Shown here piece by piece: positions 1-7,507 of a DNA stretch of 45,837 nucleotides. Within the stretch, counting starts at the first letter, position 1. The number at the start of each line of letters is the position of its first letter. The stretch covers positions 1 through 45,837 of the forward strand of contig CAKUXM010000011.1 of NCBI GenBank assembly GCA_934700335.1, in the 5' to 3' direction. The notes under the pieces were generated by a model. It saw only the letters and a program-made list of their open reading frames with translations. It was not told where the DNA came from and searched no databases. The stretch is from an uncultured Candidatus Melainabacteria bacterium. Its GTDB lineage: Bacteria; Cyanobacteriota; Vampirovibrionia; Gastranaerophilales; Gastranaerophilaceae. The translations under genes were made by a program, and so were the position numbers.

Positions 1-179
1 CCTATCTAATCATGTTTTATTAACTTTTATTAAGAAAAGACTAAAACCTTGATTATTTCTGCAACATGGTAAACCTCTAATTTATTACTTCGTCGTGATA
101 TCGTACTCTTTGCAGGTATAACTACTCCGTCAGTCTAAATAAAGCTTGCTTTGGATATTAACATTTGCTTGCTCAAAAC
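1..179. other. Intergenic, no gene seen
   Basis: Both strands were read here and no open frame, tRNA or recognised RNA stands out. It lies downstream of the leftward coiled-coil gene and its terminator. It may be intergenic space or the edge of something outside the window. Confidence 0.4.
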
Positions 180-212
180 AAAAAGATCTAGGAATAAAAC
201 CTAGACCTTTTT
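180..212 (-). terminator. Rho-independent terminator of the 243-842 gene
   Basis: An imperfect 13-bp stem (AAAAAG, one A/C mismatch, TCTAGG, loop of 7, CCTAGA, C, CTTTTT) lies 30 bases past the stop codon of the leftward gene. Read on the minus strand the hairpin ends in a T-run, as expected for an intrinsic terminator. Confidence 0.75.
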
Positions 213-242
213 ATGACATTAAACTTTACTTTGAATTAGAGA

Positions 243-842
243 TTATAGACCGAATGTTGGAGCAGTGTTTTGAGCTTCGTTGCCTTCAGCCTTTTTAACT
301 GATTGATATTCGTTTGATATTAATGTTAATTGTGATTCATTGTTTTCTAATTCTAATGAAATTTGTGAATCTTTTGCATTTAAAACTGCTAAATCTGCTT
401 GACTTGATGCATCTAAAATACTGTTGATTACGCTAGAAGCATATGAAGCTTGCATTTGGCTTTGTGCTTGTAGTTGTTGGTAAACACCAGCTACTGATGA
501 TAAATCAGATGCCTCTAATTGGAAATCTCTACCGTCAGCTGAGATTTTACCACCGCTTAACAATGTTTGTAAATCACCTGCTGAACAAGATGATAAACCT
601 TTTGAATTTAACATTTGTTGAACAGTTTCATTGTTGCCTAAGCCATTTAAGATGTTACCAAGTACAAAATTTTGAGCTTGAGTATTAATTTGGTTTTTAG
701 CTGCATTAATTGCTTTTTGTTTTTCGGCGATTTGTGCAGAAACTGTTTGTTGTTCTTGACTCAATTGCATAGCTCTGTAATTTAATTGATTCATTCTAGC
801 TTTCAATTGTAATTTTCTTCCTGCGAAAAGTAAGAAACCCAT
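243..842 (-). CDS. Coiled-coil protein of unknown function, paralog A
   Basis: I do not recognise a named family. The 199-residue product has no obvious signal peptide or membrane helix and is very rich in Gln, Ser, Asn and Ala. Residues about 10-55 and 150-190 look like long amphipathic coiled-coil helices, with a middle part around a single Cys (GLSSCSAGD). It shares a pattern with the 152-residue product at 42614-43072: near the N-terminus an R..L..K..QL......LS.....V..Q....Q series, and near the C-terminus a SQL.L...E..S..K series. The two are probably paralogs. The ATG at 842 is preceded by a GGAG ribosome site and the gene stands alone with its own terminator. A structural or exported filament-like role is possible but unproven. 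Confidence 0.7.
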   Translation of the reverse strand: MGFLLFAGRKLQLKARMNQLNYRAMQLSQEQQTVSAQIAEKQKAINAAKNQINTQAQNFVLGNILNGLGNNETVQQMLNSKGLSSCSAGDLQTLLSGGKISADGRDFQLEASDLSSVAGVYQQLQAQSQMQASYASSVINSILDASSQADLAVLNAKDSQISLELENNESQLTLISNEYQSVKKAEGNEAQNTAPTFGL

Positions 843-963
843 TTTTAATTCTCCGTGTGTTTAATGTCCTCGTACTATAATAAAGTAAATTTCTTTTATA
901 AAATTGCGTTTTTTATTGCATGTTTGTTAACATTTCTTAATAATAGTATATACTGATTGCTAA

Positions 964-1003
964 AAAAGAGGCGACATCTGAATTTTCAGATGTCGCCTCT
1001 TTT
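964..1003 (-). terminator. Strong terminator after pilT
   Basis: A perfect 19-bp stem (AAAAGAGGCGACATCTGAA and its complement) has a 2-base TT gap at the tip, so the real loop is slightly larger. It is followed on the minus strand by a run of Ts. It sits 17 bases past the pilT stop codon and separates pilT from the coiled-coil gene. Confidence 0.9.
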
Positions 1004-1020
1004 AATAAAATATAAACCTA

Positions 1021-2085
1021 TTATTGTAATAATCTCTTTAACTCGTCTGGTCTTGATGATTTAGAAATAGCATCTTCAAGAGAAATCATCTTTTGTTTAT
1101 AAAGGTCTTTTAGTGCCATTTCAAGGGTTTGCATGCCGGAACCCTGATTTGTTTGAATTGTTGAATAAATTTGAGCAGCCTTCGCTTCACGAATTAAATT
1201 GGCAATTGCAGGGTTTACAAGCATGATTTCTTGAGCAAGTACACGACCTTGTTTTGTGCCGTCTGGCATTAATCTTGGTAATAAAGTTTGTGATAATACA
1301 GCTACCAAAGATGTTGATAACTGAATTCTAACTTGCTGTTGTTGACCTTCTGGGAAAACGTCAATAATACGGTCAATCGTTTGTGATGCAGAAGATGTGT
1401 GCAATGTACCGAAAACTAAGTGCCCTGTTTCAGCTGCAGTGATAGCAAGTCTAATAGTTTCCAAGTCTCTCATCTCACCTACTAGAATAACATCAGGGTC
1501 TTCTCTTAATGCTGAACGTAGTGCATTTGAGAAAGAACGAGTGTCTTGTCCTAATTCACGTTGGTGAATAATACTTTTTTTAGATTTATGAACAAATTCA
1601 ATAGGGTCTTCAATTGTAAGAATATGTTCTGCTCTAGTTGAATTAATATAATCAATCATTGTCGCAAGAGTTGTTGATTTACCAGAACCCGTAGGACCTG
1701 TAACCAAAACTAATCCTCTTGGTTTATCAGAAACTGTTTTCACAATATCAGGTAATCCCAATGTATCAAAAGAAGGTGCAACTGAATTAATTGTTCTGAA
1801 TGCAGCTGCGTAGCTACCTTTGTCCTTGTAAATATTTACACGAAATCTGCTCAAGCCTTGAACACCATAAGAAAAGTCTAATTCCCATTCTTGTTCAAGT
1901 CTACGTCTTTGTTCATTTGAAAGCATTGGAAAGACCAATGATTCAACGTCATCAGGTGATAAAACTTGTTGGTCAACTCTGATAAGTCTACCGTCTACAC
2001 GAATTACAGGAGGTAAGCCCGCTGAAATATGTAAATCGCTCGCTTTTTTATATGTAGCTAGTTCTAATAATTCTTCAATAAGCAT
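1021..2085 (-). CDS. pilT: Type IV pilus retraction ATPase PilT
   Basis: PilT is a cytoplasmic hexameric AAA+-like motor that depolymerises type IV pili and so drives twitching. The 354-residue product has the usual family length. The Walker A loop GPTGSGKST lies at about residues 130-138, the Asp box with HQRELGQD at about 175-182, Walker B with VGEMRDLETI at about 203-212, and the His box HTSSASQTIDR at about 229-239. The C-terminal AIANLIREAK segment matches the PilT-specific AIRNLIRE motif, which separates it from PilB or GspE. It is a single gene ending in a strong terminator. No other pilus genes are adjacent, so the rest of the machine must be elsewhere. The ATG at 2085 lacks a clear ribosome site and has a -10-like TATAAG about 8 bases upstream. 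Confidence 0.95.
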   Translation of the reverse strand: MLIEELLELATYKKASDLHISAGLPPVIRVDGRLIRVDQQVLSPDDVESLVFPMLSNEQRRRLEQEWELDFSYGVQGLSRFRVNIYKDKGSYAAAFRTINSVAPSFDTLGLPDIVKTVSDKPRGLVLVTGPTGSGKSTTLATMIDYINSTRAEHILTIEDPIEFVHKSKKSIIHQRELGQDTRSFSNALRSALREDPDVILVGEMRDLETIRLAITAAETGHLVFGTLHTSSASQTIDRIIDVFPEGQQQQVRIQLSTSLVAVLSQTLLPRLMPDGTKQGRVLAQEIMLVNPAIANLIREAKAAQIYSTIQTNQGSGMQTLEMALKDLYKQKMISLEDAISKSSRPDELKRLLQ

Positions 2086-2122
2086 ATATTTATCTTATAA
2101 TTTCAAGGTTAAAAGTCAATAG

Positions 2123-2152
2123 TTTACAAATGGACTATTTTATAGATATAAT
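2123..2152 (+). promoter_or_regulatory. lepA promoter, leaderless arrangement
   Basis: TTTACA (2123-2128), an 18-base spacer and a perfect TATAAT (2147-2152). Only 6 bases separate the -10 box from the ATG at 2159, so transcription should begin at or next to the start codon. There is no Shine-Dalgarno. Confidence 0.7.
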
Positions 2153-2158
2153 AGTGGT

Positions 2159-3964
2159 ATGAACTATAGAGACAATGTTAGAAATTTTTGTATAATTGCA
2201 CATATCGATCACGGTAAATCAACTCTTGCAGATAGATTGCTAGAAGCTACAGATACAATTAGCAAACGAGATATGCAAAATCAATTATTAGACTCAATGG
2301 ATATTGAGCGTGAACGTGGTATTACGATTAAATTAAATACTGCCCGTATGAATTACACAGCAAAAAATGGTAAAAAATATGAGTTAAATTTGATTGATAC
2401 TCCAGGGCACGTTGATTTCACTTACGAAGTTTCTCGTTCTCTAGCTGCTTGCGAAGGCTCTTTGCTTATTGTTGATGCTACTCAAGGTGTTGAAGCTCAA
2501 ACTCTTGCTAATGTTTACCTTGCTGCTGAACAAAATTTGGAAATTATACCAGTTATTAACAAGATTGATTTGCCCTCAGCAGATGTTGAACGTGTAAAAG
2601 CAGAAATTGAAGAGGTTTTAGGTATTGATGCTTCTTTAGCAATTCCTGTAAGTGCAAAAACTGGTGAAGGTATCGGTGAGGTTTTAGAGGCTGTTGTTGA
2701 TTTAATTCCGCCTCCTCAAGATACATCAGATAAGCCATTAAGAGCTCTTGTATTTGACAGTGCTTATGATTCATATTTAGGAACAGTTTGTTTGTTTAAA
2801 ATTATGGACGGATCTATCAAAACTGGCGATAAAATTAGATTTATGGCAACAGGTAAGGAATACGATGTTGTAGAACTCGGTTACTTAACACCAAACAGAG
2901 TCCCATGTGAATCTCTAAAATGTGGTGATGTAGGTTATTTTGCGGGTTCTATTAAAGAAATCACTCGTTTTGTTGGGGATACGATTACAACTGTTGAAAA
3001 CCCGGCTAATGAGCCTCTTCCAGGTTATCAAGAAGCTTTACCAATGGTGTTTTCTGGTATGTATCCAGTTGATAATGAAGATTATCAGGATTTAAAAGAA
3101 GCTTTAGAAAAACTAAAATTATCAGACAGCAGTATTACTTTTGAACCTGAAACATCAAGTGCTCTTGGTTTTGGTTTTAGATGTGGATTTTTAGGCATGT
3201 TGCATATGGAAATTGCGCAAGAAAGGCTTGAAAGAGAATATGATTTATCTCTTGTAACAACGGCTCCGTCTGTAATTTACCATGTCCATACAACCTCTGG
3301 TGAAGTTATTCAAATCGATAATCCTGCAAATTTACCTCCTGCAGGTCAGATTGAATTTATCGAAGAACCTTATGTAAAAGTTGATATTATTGCACCAAAT
3401 GAATTTGTCGGGACTTTAATGGATTTAACTCAATCTAAGCGTGGTATTTTTATCAATATGACTTATATTGATAAGGTTCGTGTAAATCTTGAGTACCATA
3501 TTCCATTAAGCGAAGTTATTACAGATTTCTACGACCAATTAAAATCCCGTACAAAAGGTTATGCAAGTATGGATTACGAATTCTGCGATTACAAGAAATC
3601 AAGTCTTGTTAAGCTTGACGTAATGCTTGCGGGTGAAGTTGTAGATGCCTTGTCTGTAATTTGCCATAAAGATAACGCTTTTTATATTGGTCAAAAATTA
3701 ACAGAAAAATTAAAGACTATTATTCCACGTCAATTGTTTGAAGTACCTATTCAAGCTGCAATTGGTGGTCGTGTAATTGCCAGAACTAATATTAAAGCTT
3801 TAAGAAAGAGCGTACTTGATAAATGTTACGGCGGAGATATTTCTCGTAAGCGTAAATTGTTAGAAAAACAAAAACGTGGTAAAAAACGTATGAAAGCAGT
3901 TGGACGTGTAGAAGTTCCACAAGAAGCATTCATGGCTGTTCTAAGCCTTGAAGATGAAGGCTAA
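2159..3964 (+). CDS. lepA: Elongation factor 4 (LepA GTPase)
   Basis: LepA is a ribosome-associated translational GTPase (EF4) implicated in back-translocation and 30S maturation. The 601-residue product is full length. G1 AHIDHGKST is at residues 14-22, switch II DTPGH at 80-84, and G4 NKID at 134-137. The LepA-specific C-terminal domain ends in the basic stretch ISRKRKLLEKQKRGKKRM. Its start codon lies 6 bases after a TATAAT box with no ribosome site, so the mRNA looks leaderless. The stop codon abuts the stop of the convergent response regulator with no spacing at all, leaving no room for a terminator between the two genes. Confidence 0.97.
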   Translation: MNYRDNVRNFCIIAHIDHGKSTLADRLLEATDTISKRDMQNQLLDSMDIERERGITIKLNTARMNYTAKNGKKYELNLIDTPGHVDFTYEVSRSLAACEGSLLIVDATQGVEAQTLANVYLAAEQNLEIIPVINKIDLPSADVERVKAEIEEVLGIDASLAIPVSAKTGEGIGEVLEAVVDLIPPPQDTSDKPLRALVFDSAYDSYLGTVCLFKIMDGSIKTGDKIRFMATGKEYDVVELGYLTPNRVPCESLKCGDVGYFAGSIKEITRFVGDTITTVENPANEPLPGYQEALPMVFSGMYPVDNEDYQDLKEALEKLKLSDSSITFEPETSSALGFGFRCGFLGMLHMEIAQERLEREYDLSLVTTAPSVIYHVHTTSGEVIQIDNPANLPPAGQIEFIEEPYVKVDIIAPNEFVGTLMDLTQSKRGIFINMTYIDKVRVNLEYHIPLSEVITDFYDQLKSRTKGYASMDYEFCDYKKSSLVKLDVMLAGEVVDALSVICHKDNAFYIGQKLTEKLKTIIPRQLFEVPIQAAIGGRVIARTNIKALRKSVLDKCYGGDISRKRKLLEKQKRGKKRMKAVGRVEVPQEAFMAVLSLEDEG

Positions 3965-4663
3965 TTAGATATTTAATTTATATCCACCGCCGTAGATTGT
4001 TTCTATGTACTTCTTGCCGTCTGAAATCTTATCAATTTTGCTTCTAAGATGGCGAATATGTACTCTAATCGTTTCAACGTCATCACTTGGCGAATATCCC
4101 CAAACATCTTGTAAAAGTTTTGAAGATGAAACCATATTTCCGTGATTTTGGAATAGCAAGTTGAAGATATCAAACTCAATTGGTGTTAATTTAGCAATTT
4201 TTTCGTTAATTTTAACACTATATGACTCCGGCAAAAGAGTGATTTCACCAATAGATAAAAGCTCTCTGCTTGCTAATGATTCTGGAATTTGATTAGAACG
4301 TTTTAGCAAAGCTCTGACACGCACTTGTAGCTCTTCCATTTCAAATGGTTTGCATAGGTAATCATCAACTCCTATGTTAAAGCCTTTAACCTTGTCGTTA
4401 AGTTGAGAAAGCGCTGTTAACATTAATATCGGAATATTTTTTGTATTGTCATTTTGTCTAATTCTTTGAGCAGTTGTAAACCCGTCAACTTCTGGCATCA
4501 TGCAGTCTAGTATAATCAAATTAGGTAGTTCTTGTTTTGCAAGCGCAAAACCGTTAATGCCGTCGTAGGCTTGAACTACATTGTATCCAGATAGTTCCAA
4601 GTTAACCTTAATTAACTCGTTTATTGCAGGGTCGTCATCTATTACTAAAATTTTAATTTCCAT
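3965..4663 (-). CDS. OmpR/PhoB-type response regulator
   Basis: This is a two-component DNA-binding response regulator of 232 residues. The receiver domain spans about 1-120, with the acidic pocket at residues 9-11 (DDD), phosphoacceptor Asp53 in LIILDCMMP, the switch Thr83 (LTA) and Lys105 (CKPF). A winged-helix output domain covers about 132-232 and includes the usual DDVETIRVHIRHLRSKI recognition region and a YGGGYKLN wing. No histidine kinase is nearby, so it is an orphan in this window. It resembles cyanobacterial regulators of the RpaA/RpaB/NblR group only at family level; the target genes cannot be told. It is convergent with and directly abuts lepA. Confidence 0.93.
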   Translation of the reverse strand: MEIKILVIDDDPAINELIKVNLELSGYNVVQAYDGINGFALAKQELPNLIILDCMMPEVDGFTTAQRIRQNDNTKNIPILMLTALSQLNDKVKGFNIGVDDYLCKPFEMEELQVRVRALLKRSNQIPESLASRELLSIGEITLLPESYSVKINEKIAKLTPIEFDIFNLLFQNHGNMVSSSKLLQDVWGYSPSDDVETIRVHIRHLRSKIDKISDGKKYIETIYGGGYKLNI

Positions 4664-4669
4664 ACAAAT

Positions 4670-4700
4670 ATTATATATCGGTTTGAAAAAATAGCGTAAA
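4670..4700 (-). promoter_or_regulatory. Response regulator promoter, leaderless arrangement
   Basis: On the minus strand TTTACG (4700-4695), a 19-base spacer and a perfect TATAAT (4675-4670) are followed by 6 bases and then the ATG at 4663. No ribosome site is present. The 80-bp divergent gap also carries the uvrC promoter. Confidence 0.6.
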
Positions 4701-4730
4701 TTTTTAATTTTTATTAACTAAATATCGTGT

Positions 4731-4736
4731 TATAAT
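4731..4736 (+). promoter_or_regulatory. uvrC -10 box, leaderless arrangement
   Basis: A perfect TATAAT ends 7 bases before the uvrC ATG at 4744. The only purine stretch (AAGG) is 2 bases from the ATG, too close to act as a ribosome site. No good -35 box was found. Confidence 0.5.
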
Positions 4737-4743
4737 TAAGGTT

Positions 4744-6402
4744 ATGAATGATAAATTAGCTCAAGATTTAAAATGTTTACCAGAGTCTCCGGGATGTTAT
4801 CTCTATTATGATGAAACTGACACAGTAATTTATGTTGGGAAGGCTAAGAATTTAAAGAAAAGAATAAAAAGTTATTTCAGAAAAACTGTTGATAGACTTA
4901 AAACTCAAATTCTTGTTTCTCACATTGAACGCCTTGAATATATTTTAACTGATTCTGAAGCAGAAGCGTTAATTCTTGAATCCCAGCTTATTAAAAAACA
5001 TAAACCAAAATATAATATTCTTTTGAAAGATGATAAGAAATATCCATATTTTCTTATTACAGATGAAGAATATCCTAGGATTACCGTAGTTAGAAAGAAA
5101 AACATTAACCCTGATAAAGGTAGATATTTTGGTCCATATACTGACGCTAGAGCAATGTATTCGACTCTTGATTTTTTAAAAAAGATTTTTCCTCTAAAAC
5201 AATGCAAAACTCCAAAATTTAGAAATAGACCTTGTATTTATTATGATATAGGCCGTTGTATGGCGCCTTGCCAAAACAAGATTTCATCTGAAGAGTACAA
5301 GAATATTATTGCGCAAGCTGAGTTGTTCTTAAAAGGTAAACAGAGCGAACTTTTGAAGAAATTGATGGAACAAATTCAAAAATATTCTGACTCAGAACAA
5401 TTTGAAAAAGCAGCAAGATTGCGTGATAGTTATTATGATTTGCAAAAAACACTTGAACGTCAAAAAGTTGTAACTGAAAATACAAAATTAAATGAAGACG
5501 TGCTTTATTTCTTATACGAAAATGGTATTTTTATTGCAGTTGTAATGAATATCAGAGAAGGAAGGCTTATCGATAAAAAACAATTTGCATATCCGAATAC
5601 ATTTGACGAAGATTTAACTTTATTGATAGAAACTTTTTTGAAAGATTACTATAGCTCTATTCAACAAGATTTTCCAGATAAAATTATATCTTCTCACTTA
5701 GAAGTTTTAGATAAGAAAACTTATGAAGAATGGCTTAATATTCTTTCTGGTAAAAATGTTAAAATTACTTATGGTAAAACTCAAAAAGGCGTTGAGCTGT
5801 TGAATTTGGCGGAAAAGAATGCTCAAAATTTAATGGATACAACAAAAATTGAAGAGACAAATAAATTAAAAGATAACTTCAATGAAGTTGGTTCCTATAT
5901 TGTTGAAAAACTTGGTTTATCAAACTTTCCTTATAGAATGGAATGTTATGATATTTCGCATATTCAGGGTACAAACACAGTAGCTTCAATGGTTGTGTTT
6001 GTTAATGGTGTTTCTAAAAAATCTGAATATCGCAAATTCAAGGTAAATTCCACAGAAGGCAAACCTGATGACTTTTTGTCAATGAAAGAGGTGCTAACTC
6101 GTAGATTTAACAATCTGGGTAAAAAGGGTTGGGATAAACCCGATTTAATCATTATTGATGGTGGTAAAGGTCAATTATCCTCAGTAATGCAAATTGTACA
6201 GGAAATGGGCATTACAGGCATAGATTTTGTCAGCTTGGCTAAACGTGAAGAAGAGATTTTTAAACCTCACAAATCAAAACCTGTTGTTTTTCCAAAAAAC
6301 TCAAATGCGTTATTCTTATTCCAACGTATAAGAGACGAGGCTCACAGGTTTGCAATTACGTATCATAGAAAACTACGCTCAAAGCAATCTATTAAAAAAT
6401 AA
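4744..6402 (+). CDS. uvrC: Excinuclease ABC subunit C, lacking C-terminal HhH domain
   Basis: UvrC makes the dual incisions in nucleotide excision repair. The GIY-YIG nuclease for 3' incision is at residues about 14-95 (GCYLYY...IYVGKAKNLKKR). The four cysteines reported to hold an Fe-S cluster are present (CKTPKF.NRPC..YDIGRCMAPC, about 155-177). The UvrB-binding UVR helix pair is at about 200-236. The RNase-H-like 5' nuclease has YDISHIQG and IIIDGGKGQL. The protein stops at residue 552, just after AHRFAITYHRKLRSK. Family members are usually about 600 residues and end in a double helix-hairpin-helix that binds DNA; that domain is missing. The next 55 bases before dnaJ hold no continuation in another frame, so this looks like a real loss rather than a frameshift. 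Confidence 0.95.
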   Translation: MNDKLAQDLKCLPESPGCYLYYDETDTVIYVGKAKNLKKRIKSYFRKTVDRLKTQILVSHIERLEYILTDSEAEALILESQLIKKHKPKYNILLKDDKKYPYFLITDEEYPRITVVRKKNINPDKGRYFGPYTDARAMYSTLDFLKKIFPLKQCKTPKFRNRPCIYYDIGRCMAPCQNKISSEEYKNIIAQAELFLKGKQSELLKKLMEQIQKYSDSEQFEKAARLRDSYYDLQKTLERQKVVTENTKLNEDVLYFLYENGIFIAVVMNIREGRLIDKKQFAYPNTFDEDLTLLIETFLKDYYSSIQQDFPDKIISSHLEVLDKKTYEEWLNILSGKNVKITYGKTQKGVELLNLAEKNAQNLMDTTKIEETNKLKDNFNEVGSYIVEKLGLSNFPYRMECYDISHIQGTNTVASMVVFVNGVSKKSEYRKFKVNSTEGKPDDFLSMKEVLTRRFNNLGKKGWDKPDLIIIDGGKGQLSSVMQIVQEMGITGIDFVSLAKREEEIFKPHKSKPVVFPKNSNALFLFQRIRDEAHRFAITYHRKLRSKQSIKK

Positions 6403-6457
6403 TTAATATTTTAAAGATTTAAAAATTTTGTATTATCATGTAACATGGAGATTATTT

Positions 6458-7507
6458 ATGAAATACAAAGATTACTATGAAATTTTAGGCGTAAAAAGAG
6501 AAGCAACTGAAGCAGAGATTAAATCTGCATACAGAAAGTTAGCAAGAAAATACCACCCAGATGTAAATAAAACTAAGGAAGCTGAACAAAAATTTAAAGA
6601 AATTAACGAAGCTTATGAAGTTTTAGGTGATAAAGAAAAACGTCAAAGATATGATAGTTTAGGTTCAAATTGGCAAGGTGGTGCTGATTTTACGCCTCCA
6701 CCTGGTTATGAAAATTTCAACTTTAACTTTAATCAAGGTGGCGCACAAGGCTTTACTCAAAGCATGAACTTTGGTGATTTGGGTGGTTTTTCTGATTTCT
6801 TTTCATCAATTTTCGGTGATATGATGAGTGGCGCATCTACTCAAAGAACATCTTCACGTTCAAACAGAGGTCGTTCTCGTGCTTCTAATATGGGTTTTGA
6901 TGAAGAAATGTACGCTCAACCTACACCTAAAAAAGAAGAACTTGATATAACAAGAACAGTAAATGTTTCTGCAAAAGATATTTTTAACGGCAACTTGTCT
7001 GTAAGATTTAAGGTTATGGACAGATGTAATTCTTGCCCACCAGATAAATCTTATTGTAGTTTTTGTGGTGGAACAGGTATTCGCTCAGAAGAAAAGAATG
7101 TTCACGTAAAATTACCTAAAGAAGTTAAAGAAGGTCAAAAAATCCGTTTAAGAGGCGAAGGTAAGACTGGCACTAGAGGTAATAAAGGAGATTTATATTT
7201 AGTTTTAAATATAAAGGATTCTGAATATTCTGTAAGCGGAAATAATTTAACTAAAGAAGTTGAATTAACACCTTCTCAAGCTGTTTTGGGTACAAAAATA
7301 GATATTGATACTCTTCACGGAGCAATCAGTATTAAGATTCCAGCAGGTATGAATTCTGGTAAAACTTTAAGACTTCGTGATTTAGGTTTACCAAAAAAAG
7401 AAGGCGGATACGGGGATTTAAACGTAAAAGCAAAAATCGTTATCCCTAAAAATTTAACAGAAAAACAAATTGCATTATATAAAGAACTTAGCTCTCTTGA
7501 ACAGTAG
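6458..7507 (+). CDS. DnaJ-like (Hsp40) co-chaperone with a reduced zinc finger
   Basis: This protein stimulates the ATPase of DnaK and delivers clients to it. I chose the ATG at 6458 because GGAG lies 7 bases upstream; the longer frame from a TTG at 6428 lacks this. The J domain covers residues 3-66 with HPD at 33-35. A Gly/Phe/Asn-rich linker runs to about 150. The substrate-binding beta domains begin at about 163. Where canonical DnaJ has about 75 residues with four CxxCxGxG repeats, this one has about 20 residues with one pair, C190xxC193 and C200xxC203GGTG. It is therefore between classic DnaJ (type I) and CbpA (type II). The last 20 bases overlap the end of convergent mnmG. Confidence 0.9.
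   Translation: MKYKDYYEILGVKREATEAEIKSAYRKLARKYHPDVNKTKEAEQKFKEINEAYEVLGDKEKRQRYDSLGSNWQGGADFTPPPGYENFNFNFNQGGAQGFTQSMNFGDLGGFSDFFSSIFGDMMSGASTQRTSSRSNRGRSRASNMGFDEEMYAQPTPKKEELDITRTVNVSAKDIFNGNLSVRFKVMDRCNSCPPDKSYCSFCGGTGIRSEEKNVHVKLPKEVKEGQKIRLRGEGKTGTRGNKGDLYLVLNIKDSEYSVSGNNLTKEVELTPSQAVLGTKIDIDTLHGAISIKIPAGMNSGKTLRLRDLGLPKKEGGYGDLNVKAKIVIPKNLTEKQIALYKELSSLEQ

Noticed and set aside
6403..6457. Frameshifted remains of the UvrC HhH domain
   Set aside because: Read in all three plus frames, this stretch gives no GIG-type HhH motif, so the missing domain is not explained by a frameshift.
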